Positions 20,883-32,936 of a DNA stretch of 64,000 nt are shown here, in pieces (position 1 is the first letter of the stretch; each line of letters opens with the position of its first letter). The notes beneath the pieces were generated by a model. The model worked only from the letters and a program-made list of their open reading frames with translations, had not been told where the DNA came from and made no database searches. The DNA is from Isoetes taiwanensis (lineage: Eukaryota > Streptophyta > Lycopodiopsida > Isoetales > Isoetaceae), in the NCBI GenBank assembly GCA_021234155.1, contig JAJEKV010000098.1:611084-675083 (forward strand), written 5' to 3'. The translations under genes were made by a program, and so were the position numbers.

Positions 20883-22004
20883 ATGAAAGTGAACATACAT
20901 TTATTCTTTGTTTTTGGCTGCCAATTTGGCAATTTCGAGAAGTGTGTCCTTTGTCATCTGACATATGCTCCGGGTCATTCTTGCCATAGATTGGCCAATC
21001 TTCAAAGAATTGGCAGATCTAATTGTCTCCATTCTCTAACCAATTCCATCTTCTTTGCAAATTCTTCCTTCATGAAATCCAGTTTTTCATACGTATCTCC
21101 AAAGTGCTTGCCATTTGTGAGATTCCAACAATTAATATCTTCATCAATATGTAACGGACTTCTTTTCGCTTTGTTGGTTTCCACAAACTCGGGTTGATTG
21201 CATCGCTGCAGATCTAGGGGCGGAGGAATCTGTGTTTGTTTCTGTGGGAGTTCGATTGTTTGGCATTTCATGAACCCTTGGGCTAGTTGAATTATCAATG
21301 TTGACATTGACATTGGGAATCTCTTGATTACTCTCAAAGGGTCATCAAAAGCGACATCGAGGAACCAAGCTGTCTCAAAGAAACCGTCGAGAAAAATTAG
21401 TGTGCAAACCAGCAGCCTCAAAGGCTTCATTCCCAAATTCCCCATCATCACCAGCCCACGGAATGGGGTTATCGAGTCCTCCATATTTGACTTCTTCCAT
21501 TCTATCAAACCATTGCCAACTTGAAGGTTCGAACTTCGTTTGATTTGGAAGCCTCCTTCTCATCCTTGAATTTTGCCTCGTAGCTTATCCCATTTGTTCT
21601 TCAATTGGACTTCCACTAATCCATCTACAATTGGTTGCAATTTCACAAGAATTTCTCTCCATTGTGAATTAGAAAGATTCAGACTGCCATTGGTAACCCG
21701 TTTCATTTCATTTAGAAGATTCAGGAAAGTGGAAACACTCGATTCCGGTCCATTGACTGGAGCCTTCCTATTCTTTGTGTCTATTTGTTTGGGATTTTCT
21801 TTTTTCAAGAACAACAATAGTCATTGAATTATCGGGCTGATGAGAATCGCTCACAGTACTGGGAGGTGCTTGGATTTCGCGGAGAACTCGTTTGCATCGC
21901 TTTTCCTTTGGTGGAGGAGCAGTAACAATAGGCTCGGAATTTGACTCCAAGCTCACGTTCATTGAAATTTGCCCTGTCATCTTCCGTCTCTTCCTTGGAG
22001 CCAT
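20883..22004 (-). pseudogene. Harbinger Myb/SANT-like DNA-binding protein, frameshifted
   Basis: Starts MAPRKRRKMTG at 22004 (an alternative ATG at 22025 adds seven residues) with a basic N-terminus. After a frameshift near 21800, a Myb/SANT-like domain follows at about 21740-21560: VSTFLNLLNEMKRVTNGSLN, SQWREIL, then QLKNKWDKLRGKI, the helix that ends the Myb_DNA-bind_3 domain of plant Harbinger accessory proteins. Further C-terminal coding (WQWFDRMEEVKYGGLDNPIP, and MKEEFAKKMELVREW) continues in shifted frames. Known role in Harbinger elements: this partner binds the transposon ends and helps bring the transposase into the nucleus. The opposite orientation to the transposase is typical. Confidence 0.7.
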
Positions 22005-22523
22005 TTTTTCAATGCGAGGAGGCACAAAGGGTTTCTTTGCTTGATGGCAGGAGCGATCCTGTTGCCTTAGACATCCGAGTCTATAGAAATCAAGCTAATC
22101 AACCAAGAAACAATACCTGCCAGACTAGAATTCGACAAGAGAACAATGAGATCGAATTGAAATGAATTTATAAGGATCGAATAAAATGAGAAATACACGT
22201 AGACTAAAAAATCAATAGCTTACCGATGGAAGAATTAGGGGAAATTCCAGAATTCTTGTATGGTGAAGACCAAGAAACAGGGAAAAATGGTTTCCGGGGA
22301 TTTCCACGAGGGAAATTTTTTAGGTCATGAAATTCAGGCGACATAATTTTAGGGGGTTGTGTAGTTAGTGGCCAATGGGAAACGCCCTAACGGGTTGGGG
22401 GACGAATCATCTCTCGAGGTGAGGTTAACTTTTCCCACTCTCACCCATCTCTCATTCTCTCTAGCCTCTCGTATTCTCTCATATTCTCTCTCATCTACTC
22501 CTAGAAGTTAAGCATGTGGCCAA

Positions 22524-22527
<4 letters not shown>

Positions 22528-22605
<78 letters not shown>
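22528..22605. repeat. (TC)n microsatellite C
   Basis: 78 bp of pure TC immediately 5' of LINE A, preceded by TC-rich sequence from about 22440. Confidence 0.97.
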
Positions 22606-22609
<4 letters not shown>

Positions 22610-22814
22610 CATTTGGACGCTAGGGTTTCCATTGCTGTAACCAGAAAGCCATAGCTCTCACATACGATTGTGTCGATTACAGCGGGGTTGGGCTCGTTAA
22701 GCTTATTCGAGCTCTTTCCAAGGTGTATAATATCAACACTTTTGATTCAGTTTGATAGTCTGTAATTGGTATTTTCCGGGACCGTATATCTGAGGACAGT
22801 GGGTAGTAGGACAA

Positions 22815-23230
22815 ATGGCAAAAGAAACGGTTGTAGATGGAATTGGGGACCGAAACAAAAAAGAGGGAACCGAGGGATCTTTGGAGTCGTCATCGGACTT
22901 CAGTGCGGAACAGGGGAGCGGAAGTATCAAAAAAACAGGGAACCTGGTTTTCCCAGGCCGCAATCGGAAGCTCCGGAAAAGCGACCCGGCCCGGAGGGTA
23001 CAGTGACCAAGCAAGATCTGTTAGATGCCGTTGGCCAGATGAGGGCAGCCATGGAATTCTCAACCCTGTCTATGAAGACATCAATGGAGGCCTTTGTCCA
23101 AAACATGGTAAGTGATTTGAAATCTTTCTTGTTAGCTCATGTGCAAGCAGAAGTGGAGAATTGTCAGCACAATATGATAATGGAATTAGAGCAGTTCAAG
23201 AAGGGAATTAAAGCAGAATTTGAAGCTTTC
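22815..23230 (+). pseudogene. LINE A ORF1, 5' part (before the nested insertion)
   Basis: Starts MAKETVVDGIGDRNKKEG at 22815 in a fair context. After a frameshift near 22955 it continues in the other frame as TVTKQDLLDAVGQMRAAMEF, then SDLKSFLLAHVQAEVENCQH and LEQFKKGIKAEFEAF: a helical, coiled-coil-like region as in LINE ORF1 proteins that trimerise and bind RNA. The ORF is cut at 23230 by the LINE insertion and resumes at 25969. Confidence 0.7.
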
Positions 23231-23461
23231 TTTTTTTTTTTTTGATTGAAGGCTATATTTGTATTAATAAGTTATACATAGAGGTACATATGTATATATG
23301 AGTACAAAAAATCAACTTTTTTTGTCCTGGGAAGTGATTAACCCATTGATCTAGCTTTTAGATTCTAGGAAAAGATCTAAGGCTAAAATACTGCATTCAG
23401 TGTCATGTGAGACTTAAAACCGAGAAGATCTAAAATATAGTTTTTGTCAAAAAGTCTGATT

Positions 23462-23780
23462 TCAGTTTCCTGGATTGGCAGATCCTGATGCTTCTCCAAT
23501 TTTCCTTTTGTTCTTTCGACCCATTCCTTTGGTAGCAGAGATGAATGAACAGAACGGGCAGCTGCATAGTTGACATTTAGATGGATTGAAACGACCTGAT
23601 TTGTCTATTGCTTCACAAATAAGTCCTCTTCTGGCGTCCAGGCTTTGGAAGCACGAACAGTCACAATGACAGTGGTCACCATGGTAATCTGTTGGGATGG
23701 CTCCAAATTGGTCTAGCCACATGGCATTTACCCCGAGATTAATCCGACTCCATTTTAGCTTCTTTTGTGCAATAAGAATG
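23462..23780 (-). pseudogene. Cys/His-rich tail of the nested LINE
   Basis: After a polypyrimidine/TATAG acceptor-like site at about 23785 (minus), an open stretch reads NILIAQKKLKWSRINLGVNA. It continues to HGDHCHCDCSCFQ, then CQLCSCPFC, and ends in a basic KGMGRKNKRKIGE segment (stop near 23462). The spacing H-C-H-C-D-C-x-C and C-x2-C-x-C-x2-C suggests metal binding. It lies downstream of the zf-RVT block. It may be a C-terminal extension of ORF2 or a separate exon. Not recognised. Confidence 0.4.
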
Positions 23781-23894
23781 TTACCTATAGATCAAAGAAA
23801 CAAAAAACAGTTAGTGAATTGAGAAAATCTCTCTTATCCAAGAGATATCATATTTCGTTTGCTTGATCACTGCAATTGGCGGATAATCTCTTGG

Positions 23895-24983
23895 TCAAAG
23901 ATGATCGAGTTTCCTTGCTTTCCGGATCCTCCAGTAGGATGTAGATTTCCGATCGAGGATCATTAGGAAAGAGAATCTCGACAGAGGGGTAGAGAGGACA
24001 AAGTTGGGATTTTGGAATTCCTCAGCAGCCAGCTCAAGTACCCACTCGGCCCATAAACAGTTCTTGAACAAGTGATTTTCGTCTTCAGCTTCCTGTAAAC
24101 ATCTCTCACATAAGTTAGAGGCAGTCATGTTCAATCTAAATCTTTTAGCATTGGTAGCTAGAGCCTTATGCCAAAGTTGCCACATAAAGGCCTTAATTTT
24201 GGGGTTAATAGGAGAGTTCCACATGAATTTTAGATTTGCCATACATCTCTCCTCAGCGATATCCCATTTGGTGTGAATAGAGATGGTGTAGCTCCTTGTC
24301 AAAAATCTGTATGCATTTTTAACCCTGTAACCTAAATTACCATAAACATGCCATTGGGTTTCTTGGTTGTGCCATTCTCCTTCATCAAGGCAACTTCTTA
24401 TGGCCTGGTAGAGTCTCTCATGGTCTTCACCCATATCTGCAAGAACTGAATTCTGAAATTCTATAAAGCCCACATCATTAAACAGATGAGAAATGTGAGT
24501 GATGCCTCTTTCTGACCATCTTTTGCACTGAATAGGGAAGTGCATAGCCAAGCAGATGTTAGGGTTATTTAAAATAAGAGAGGGATTCCAAAAGATTGTT
24601 TGGTCTTTTAGGCAGGTCCTCCTTCCAAGAATACATCCACCTTTGGCTGCCTTCGGGTGCTCTAATCCATTTTTTAATGATTCCGGGAGTATTATTGGGC
24701 ACCTTAAACTCAAATAAAAGAATAGACTGTCAGGGAGATGCATGTTCACATTTCTCCACCCAAAGGGTTTACACTTAGCAAGGTAATGATTAATTAGCTC
24801 AGACACAGGGTGGTTAATCTCATTGTGGCCCGCTCTATAAATGTATTTAGCTGCCAGGGCCAGCCCTTGTTTCTCAATATCCAGAACTCCAAGACCACCA
24901 TGCTTCCTCTTCTTCATGCACTCTTTCATGGAAACTGGAACCCAGGTTCTATTACTGCCCCCACTAGCAATAAATCTACCCAA
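23895..24983 (-). CDS. LINE ORF2 C-terminal part with zf-RVT zinc-binding domain
   Basis: Open frame of 362 codons, the longest in the window. It begins after the palm domain (GGLGVLDIEKQGLALAAKYI, the usual G-G-L-G-(V/I) motif) and continues through the thumb-like connector. It ends in a zf-RVT block at about residues 245-330: WDIAEERC, NPKIKAFMWQLWHKALATNA, then CERCLQEAEDENHLFKNC (C-x2-C...H-x4-C). This domain is typical of plant L1 reverse transcriptases. The true C-terminus probably continued in another frame (KARNSIIFDQEIIRQL) before a frameshift near 23910. It is the C-terminal part only, so it is not a functional enzyme. Confidence 0.88.
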   Translation of the reverse strand: MGRFIASGGSNRTWVPVSMKECMKKRKHGGLGVLDIEKQGLALAAKYIYRAGHNEINHPVSELINHYLAKCKPFGWRNVNMHLPDSLFFYLSLRCPIILPESLKNGLEHPKAAKGGCILGRRTCLKDQTIFWNPSLILNNPNICLAMHFPIQCKRWSERGITHISHLFNDVGFIEFQNSVLADMGEDHERLYQAIRSCLDEGEWHNQETQWHVYGNLGYRVKNAYRFLTRSYTISIHTKWDIAEERCMANLKFMWNSPINPKIKAFMWQLWHKALATNAKRFRLNMTASNLCERCLQEAEDENHLFKNCLWAEWVLELAAEEFQNPNFVLSTPLSRFSFLMILDRKSTSYWRIRKARKLDHL

Positions 24984-24999
24984 AATGCCTTGGAGCCTA

Positions 25000-25968
25000 G
25001 ATGTGACCTTTTTAGGGGCTAAAAGGATGGAAGACTGGTAGACATGAGAAGAAGAAATGACCGAGTTGGCTAAGATAGCTCTTCCATTTTTGGAATGAGG
25101 ATATTTCTTACATTTAAAAGATCAAGCCTTTCTATGGAACTTCTCAATAATGTCCCCAAAGATCACTAGCATTAGTCCTTAAAGCAAAAGGAATACCCAA
25201 GATTTTGGACTTTGTAATTGGAGAGAGATACTCCACCAAGGTTTGAGCGGTCTATTTGCCCTTTACTGATTTCTTGCTATGAGCTTGGACTTGAGAGGGT
25301 TGATCTTACATCCGGCGATTCTTGCGAAATCTTGGAAACAGTTTGAGTGTTTGTGATGGAGTTCTCTTTCATAGTGACAAAAAAAGGTATCATCTACAAA
25401 GTGAGCATTAAGGAAAAACATGCATCGATTACGGGGGAGTTTTAAGTCCCACAATTCTCTTCTCCTGATCAGCTTTTTTGAAGGCACAATTCAAGGCTTC
25501 CATAATTATAAGAAAAGAAAAGGGCAAGAGGACAACCTTGCTTTACACCTCTCTTTATCTCAAAGAAAGGGCTGCATTCCCCATTGATCAGAACCGAGGA
25601 TCTTGAATTGTGCAAGGGGGGTTCACCTTGAAATCCCGTATGAACCATCTGAGTTATAAGAAATGGGTTATTTTTGGAGAGCTTTCGTATGAAAAATATA
25701 TGGAAAGGGGTGGTTTTTAACACATTTTGCAATATTTTAAGCCTGTACATTTTCGATATGGGTATTTTTCTAGTTCTTTTGGACCGTATACTATGGGTTT
25801 TCTTGCTACCCTAGTAACGCAGATGGCATATCCATATTGTATATAGGTGAATCCCCCGGGGAATTGTGAAGGATGGCTTGAAAAATACTTATCACTTCTT
25901 GGGAGAACCCCATCTTTTGACAACATTTGAAGAGGAAGTTCCAGCTGACCGTGTCAAAAGCCTTGGTA
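25000..25968 (-). pseudogene. Nested LINE reverse transcriptase, fragmentary
   Basis: Minus-strand pieces in order: KAFDTVSWNFLFKCCQKMGF at the 5' truncation point, then FQAILHNS, then GVKQGCPLA (family G-x-R-Q-G-D-P-L-S) at about 25530, then HFVDDTFFC at about 25390. The last is the catalytic F/Y-A-D-D box with Val in place of Ala. It continues into INPLKSK. Frameshifts and stops separate the blocks. An insertion-like extra stretch between the KMGF and GVKQG blocks is unrecognised. Confidence 0.75.
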
Positions 25969-26480
25969 CAGAATTTGAAGCTTTCAAGCAAGAGGTTTTG
26001 AGTGAAGATAGTGATTGCGAAGATGATGTAGAAGAGCAGGAAGAAAAGGACATCTCTGTAATCCAAAAGCAATTATCAGCTTTTATAGAAGCGCAAGAAA
26101 GGAGAGAAAAAGCATTGAACATCCGTTTGATTGGCATACCGGAACAGACCAGAGAAAAGACCAAAGACATTGTTCGGGCTTTTGTGAAAATGAACTGGCG
26201 ATGATAGATTCAGCATTCTGAGATGCATTTGGATTAGCAAGCAAAAGCGATAGGGATCGTCACATTATTATCAAATTCAGATCAAAGGAAGACAAGATTA
26301 ATATCTTGAAAAAGAAGACCATGCTCAAAGGGAAAGAAGATGCGGATCAATGACGATCTTACTAAGAACCCAGTTTCAAGAATACAAGGAGGTGGTGCAG
26401 ATCCTCAAGGAAACAAGACAAGCGGGGAAAAAGCGTCTTGGCGGACGGGGAAGGTCATGGTGGAAAATCCGAGAAAATGC
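25969..26480 (+). pseudogene. LINE A ORF1, 3' part (after the nested insertion)
   Basis: Begins with the duplicated target site and continues the ORF1 frame: EFEAFKQEVLSEDSDCEDD (acidic), then an RRM-type region NIRLIGIPEQTREKTKDIV to about 26204. After a stop it goes on as AFGLASKSDRDRHIIIKFR and KMRINDDLTKN, equivalent to LINE B's TDAFRLGKK and WVNDDLTKE. Function in the family: nucleic-acid chaperone that coats LINE RNA. Confidence 0.75.
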
Positions 26481-26549
26481 ATAGGTATTTGAGATCACTA
26501 GGATAATGTATTTTAGAACATAAATTCTATTAGTGTAAGTATAAAATAT

Positions 26550-29500
26550 TTTCAAATGTAGATGTTTTGTTCTTCTTAGAAACTTGTGAAAATGAAGAAA
26601 AAGGTTTACCGGACATACATGGGTTTATTAATTTGCACTCAGTTTGGCACAATAAAGGCCGGCCTAAAAAGGACATGTGGGATTGCATGCTATGGGGTCG
26701 GGCATAGAAACACTGGTGAAAATAATGAATGAGAGAGGATCATTGCAAACATATCCGGGTGGAGTTACAAGGCCAGAAAGGTAAGATCTTTGTGGCGGGA
26801 TGTTACTTTCGCCCGAGAGAATCACCGGTTTATGATTTCGGACCACGGATCGGGATGACCCTTTTTTTTAGCTTAGAACGGGATGTGCTTTCATTCTTTG
26901 CCGGATGGTAATGTTCTCTTATTAGGAGATTTCAGCGGTCGCATTGCTACCAAACAAGCGGCTATCACTAGCATGGAAGGGGATCCCGTATGGGTTGAGA
27001 TGCTTGATGATAAGGAAGTATCCGGGAAGGATGGAGTAGAACCACGGCGAGATAGAATAAGATGGCCTACACCCCAAGGCAACCACGTGCTTAATATGTG
27101 CAAATGGGCTTGATTTATTGGTTTATAATGGCACCACAGAGGTTTCTGTGCAGTAAGTGCACATGCGAAATGCAAGTGTTGTTGATCTCGTTCTTGCTAC
27201 ATCGGTTTGCGGAAACAGTGTTACATATGTCTATAGGGGAAGAGATGGAAAGATCTCAGATCATACACCGATAACGGTTGTGTTAAGCACCAAGAATTAC
27301 ACATGCCACCGGGCACGTTGTGTCTCTAAGCCTTTCGCATCATTATGAAATATCATAAAGTGGAAAGCTATATGAAGAAGTGTGAGGCAAGAGCCTCCAC
27401 AACAAATTGGCCAAGCGACAATCGATAAATTAAGTGACAAGATTGCGAGAGTTAGTTCTAGATGTTGCTTGCCGATTGTTTTGTCTCACGCAGAAGATGA
27501 AGGGGTTGCCATGCAATAGTTGGTTTGATGCGTCTTGTCGAGCAAAAAGAGAGGCATTTAAGCGGCAAGGGGGAAGATAGATGAGATTAAAGAAAGAATA
27601 TTTTGCACTCACGAAATCAAAAAAGAAAAAAGTATGTGTATCGAGAGATAGGGGGAGCTGATCCGTGACACTATAGCGAGATCCCAAAAGTTCTGGAATG
27701 AGCTTAAGCCTAAGATGAAGCAGAGACCCCACGGAAACCATGGCTTTAGTAAGCCAAGTGCGTGCTGTATCACATGCCGGAGGCCAATGTCGGTAATATT
27801 GACTTACGAGGATGTAGGGGCGGTGCTTTGATTTGGAAGACTTAGAAGAAGGGTTAAGTCATCTTGCCAGCGGGAAAGCGGCTGATTCAATTGGGCTGGT
27901 AGCTGAAATGTTCAAATGGGCAGGTAACTCAATACATGTTGCATTGTTGTCATTATTTAACAATGTTTTTGCATAAAGGGTTTCCTCGACTTGGCGGTGA
28001 ACGAGTTATCCCCTTGCATAAAGCTGGAGATGAGAATGATCCCGAAATTACCGAATGATTACGGTTAGTAGTTTATATGCCAAATTATTTGCTACTATAT
28101 CTTTGAATTGTAAATTGAGCACTGGGCTGAAAAAAACATAATGTTAGAGCCAGACTGGACAGCGGGGCTTTAGACCAAAAAAGATCTGATTGATCATTTG
28201 GTTACTTTTGTGAGCTATGGTTGATTCGGTTAAGGGTAAGAAAAAACCCTTTATGCTCTTTTTGTTGATTATGCTAAGGCGTTTGACCTGCGGTACCTCG
28301 TAGTAATTTATGGGAGAGAATGGAGGCCCTAGGGGTACCAATTGAGCTTAGACATGCGCAATGAAGATACTTTATGATAAAGTTTTGGTACAGCTATCAT
28401 CCCCTACATTGAGTCTTGAGATGTGGTAGAAAGTAATATTGGAGTGAAGCAAGGTGCCCATTGTCGCCCACACTATTTGGCCTATTCATAGACCAACCGC
28501 AGGCTTGGATGTCCGAATATGGCGGAGAGGGGACCCCATTGTTTGGATGCATGGTTCTGTTGCTCTTTATATTTGATGATGTTCTTCTTCTTTCCCCGTT
28601 CGATGGAAGGCATGCGAAGCATTTAGATGCGTTAGCACATTTTTCGTGAGCGAAAAAAGTATGAGGGTAAATATGTCAAAGACTAAGATGATGATATTTG
28701 GGACAAATAAAGTAGATCATCTTAAATTCCTCTATCATGGAGAACCTGCGGAAATTGTCACCTCATATAAGTATCTAGGGATACATGTGGACAAGGGACA
28801 TAGCTGGAACTCTGCTGTTGAACATAGAGTAAATGGAGGCCTGAAAGCACTAAATAGCATGCAACGTAAAAGTGGAAAAGCAGAAATATGGGACTTTAGC
28901 CTGAAGCGTACATTATCTCGAGTCCTGGTCCAAACAGTTTTGCTCTATGGGTGTGAAGTATGGGGGCCGGGATTATCTGTAGAATCCTGGAAAAAGGTTG
29001 AGAAAGTGCAGAAGAAGTTCTTGAGAACAGAATTGGGTACTAAAGCTCAAACTCCATATGATATGCTGCTTGTAGAGTGTGGCATGATGCCACTAGAGGC
29101 TGAAGCCCTATGCAGAATGCTTACATATCTCTCTAAGTTGCTATTTGATATGCCAGAAGATAGCTTACCAAGGCTAGCATTAGAAGAAACAAGGGACAAG
29201 TGATGGTACTCAGATATTAGAGAATGGATGAGGAAGTGGGGGATGGACATTCATGGTATACATGAGAATAAGGGCAATCTAAGAGAGTGGGTGCATGAGC
29301 ACCTCATTAGAAGAAGCTGGAGAGTCCAGGAGACAAAAAAACATTTCTATAGACAAGATATAAATCCCACTCCAAGAGGCCAAATACCTCAAGGAAGGTG
29401 TGTCTTTTTTGGCAGCATGATGATAAGGGGATGCGGCTTAGCTCCCATAGGCTTGGGGTTGAAGTAGGACGTTGGAGTAATATTCCCCATGGTGAGATTT

Positions 29501-29650
29501 TACAAAGTATGCAATATGGGAGAAGTAGAAGATGAATTACATGTCATCGTAAGGTGCCCGGTCATACTCGTGGGATTGAGATAAATAACAAGATCCATTC
29601 AAACTCTTTTTTGGAATTCTTTGATATGCCCGGACATCACATTGGGAAAT
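26550..29650 (+). pseudogene. LINE A ORF2: endonuclease, reverse transcriptase, C-terminal CCHC
   Basis: Heavily decayed but ordered. Endonuclease: ETCENEEKGLPDIHGFINLH (about 26575), VLLLGDFSGRIA (about 26911, the family's GDFN block), then VVDLVLATS and SDHTPITVV (about 27270). Reverse transcriptase: ERVIPLHKAGDENDP (about 28000), ALFVDYAKAFD (about 28255), a GVKQG...CPLSPTLFGLFID block (about 28440), and FDDVLLLS (about 28573; family ADDxxLLS). Downstream: VTSYKYLGIHVDKG, the 185-codon frame 28646-29203 with VLLYGCEVWG, and a final CNMGEVEDELHVIVRCP near 29510-29560. The enzyme would nick target DNA and prime cDNA synthesis there. This copy is dead. Confidence 0.85.
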
Positions 29651-29872
29651 ACTTGAAGGAAATATTGATCTGAGAGAGAACAATTAATGAGTATTAAAGA
29701 TTGTAATGTTATACATGATGAGATGGGAAGAGTCTAATGCATTCTTGCCAGGAAGATGCATTAGAGGATATCTTTATAACGTTGAATATGTACATTGATC
29801 GTCTCATAGACCTGGTGGTCTGGGGGCGTAATAAATACAACATTTCATTTCATTTCATTTTTTCATTTCATT

Positions 29873-30540
<668 letters not shown>

Positions 30541-32880
30541 GTTGAAAAAGAACCTTTGCTATGTATCTTGAATCTTGCATCAATTGTCCTCGAATCTCAT
30601 GTCCTTTGGTAGCTGAAATCTTCATCTACTGAATAGAACATTAATTGATTAGGACATTGACACCTTAGATTCTATAGATCTAAAAAAAGAAAAATTTTTT
30701 TTACAAATCATCATAGTACACAATCTAAAAAGACTATGATTTAAGGAAGGAGCAAACTTTTTTTTTTTTTATAGGTGCAAAGATGGACACATCAATAAAA
30801 GCTTTTTTTCTTAAAACAGGTATTATTAAAGACTCATATGGGGCTTAGCCAAGCTGACACTAACTACGGCCTGGATATGGGGCTTAGCCCCATATGACAT
30901 TGTAATTATAACGTGTTTTTGTTTTCATCCTAACTTGCATGCATAAACATCTTTGGCTACTTATAAACACTCGAGGACCTTGTCATTTAGTCTACAATCA
31001 CTAATGAATCCGGCTTGAGGATTTTAGGAGATGAAAGTTGGATATGGGATATATTGACATGAGAATTATGGCTTTGGAGGTGGAAGAAGAATCTGCGGTA
31101 GTATTGCTTCCCCTAATACTGACTAAAGCAGCACTTATGAGCATCTGGGCCGTCCAAAAATCCCCCCAGGCCAATCTCTGTCGTCCAACACAAAAAGAAA
31201 ATCCATCGGACCACCAATGAAAGTGTTGGCCCTTCGGACAACCCAATAAGGGAAGAGACGTGACACATAGTGGACGCGAACAGGGAGAAAACACAAAAGG
31301 GCAAAAGGCTTTGTTGGGGATAATGCTATAACTCATTTCCATTCCCTTTAATTGTTATATATAGATTTTTTTAATCTTAGACGTCATCGCAACAATGGCC
31401 TCCGGCAATGGCATGCCCATCTGAAATGAAAGACCATTGTCAACTTATATGACAATGTGTATTTAAATAGCTTGCGTTTTGTTTAAATACTTGAAGTAAG
31501 AAATAATAATAATATAGGCCTACAGTATTGTAACAGAAAGAAATTGCAGAGAAAGAGAAATTTAGCAATGCAAGAAGGGAGAGGAAACTCGAGAGGACTA
31601 CCTTGGGAATGCAAGGAGCACAGAGCCGAGCGCCTCAAGGAGTAGCCTGAACCGTGCCCAACCATTTGAGAACACCCTCTATTTATATGGGAGCCAAGAT
31701 CAGCACGTTTTCTGAATTCATAATAACACAAGGACACATGCTGAAATAATCGTATTTCAAATATGCCATATCCAAATATCCGGATGCCATATATCTACAA
31801 TGATATGGTAGGGATAATGGAGTAGCAGACATAATGTCCATCATCGTTTACATCGGATGATGCACTTATCATCTCATCAGCCGAGCAATGCTATAATAAT
31901 TCTATAAATGTTGCCTCATTAATGCGGAGCTCTGTCAAGACAAAGATTGGCGTTGGATTAAACAAAAAAATTAGGCCCTAGTGTCTTATTTTTTATTTGA
32001 TTTGGTTGGTCCAAGTCAGCATTTAAGACATCACAGTTTTTCCACCACAATTTTTACGACATGTCCTAAAGCTCTTCCGTACAATGTTGCTGTCTCATTT
32101 TCTTCCGGGGGATTGCCACAAAATAAGATAGCATTCTTGAACCAATCACCGTTCAAGTTCGCCGCAGAACCAGGGTGTCGCAAAAAAGGGATTTTTCATC
32201 AATCGGGTTCTTGGATAGCAGACCGAAATCTGAAAGAAAAAGGCGATTATCTTTTGTTCCCGTGACTGTTGATGCAGAAGCATGGCAATGGCGGATGGTT
32301 GTTGCGGTAGAGAATAGAAGTGCTCTTTGTTGGTAGGGAGCTTTTGGTTGAGTCTTAGGATCTTCGGGCATATGGAGCTTCTGGATGCCTGTTCAGAGTT
32401 CCGCTGGCCGGAGTTTATGCCCACAATCACACCTATCACACAATGGTTTATTTTAGGTTTATTTTAGGAGAGAAGGGCACCGGAAATTTAAGCTTCAGAA
32501 TGCAAATTTTTCTGTAATGCAGCAAAAAACCCCTTTCCCGATTCTCTTCACCTACACCAAAGAATCAGGATCGATCCATTAAGCCCATAAATTGTTCCAA
32601 GTTAACCCTATTCCAGTAGAATGATACACCCACTGAATCCGGAGTAAAATTTCACAGAGAGGTTAGACATGGCGCCTTGCAAACACACGGCAATCGATTG
32701 GAAATGAAAACAGAACCTCACAAACAGGTCGGATTCAAGCCCAAAACAGGTCGGATTCAAGCCCAAAAGCAGGTTGAAAATCAGAAGTTCAAAAATCAGA
32801 TGCTTCAGAAGGATTTTGGTTCGTTCTTGAAGCCAACAGGATTTTAGTGTGAATATCTTGCTCTGTCCAGTGTATATTTG
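30541..32880. other. Intergenic, no gene recognised
   Basis: Contains a T-run at about 30759-30771, a repeated ATATGGGGCTTAGCC (30837 and 30876), and a 20-bp tandem word AGGTCGGATTCAAGCCCAAA at about 32727 and 32748. Open frames at 31001-31342 and 31981-32265 have no recognisable content. Confidence 0.45.
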
Positions 32881-32900
32881 CATAGTGGAAAACCGTCATT

Positions 32901-32936
32901 ATAAGACATGTCTTATGTGAATAAGACATGTCTTAT
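32901..32936. repeat. Paired 16-bp palindrome ATAAGACATGTCTTAT
   Basis: Perfect palindrome at 32901-32916 and again at 32921-32936. Related TCTTATAAGAATAAGAC follows near 33002, and GTGGAAAACC flanks at 32886 and 32946. It may be the heart of a small foldback element. Confidence 0.75.

Larger units (their letters stand above)
23231..25968 (-). mobile_element. Nested L1-type LINE, 5'-truncated, with 17-bp target duplication
   Basis: CAGAATTTGAAGCTTTC occurs exactly at 23214-23230 and again at 25969-25985. Between them lies a minus-strand LINE whose 3' poly(A) is the T-run at 23231-23243. Its 5' end starts inside the reverse transcriptase at KAFDTVSWNFLF, i.e. the usual 5' truncation from incomplete reverse transcription. 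The target is ORF1 of LINE A, so this insertion is the younger event. Confidence 0.93.

Noticed and set aside
21573-21827. Plus-strand ORF over the Myb-like region
   Set aside because: Shadow of the minus-strand Myb/SANT-like coding, which carries the recognisable domain.
31001-31342. 113-codon minus-strand ORF
   Set aside because: No recognisable motif, overlaps open frames on other strands; treated as chance.
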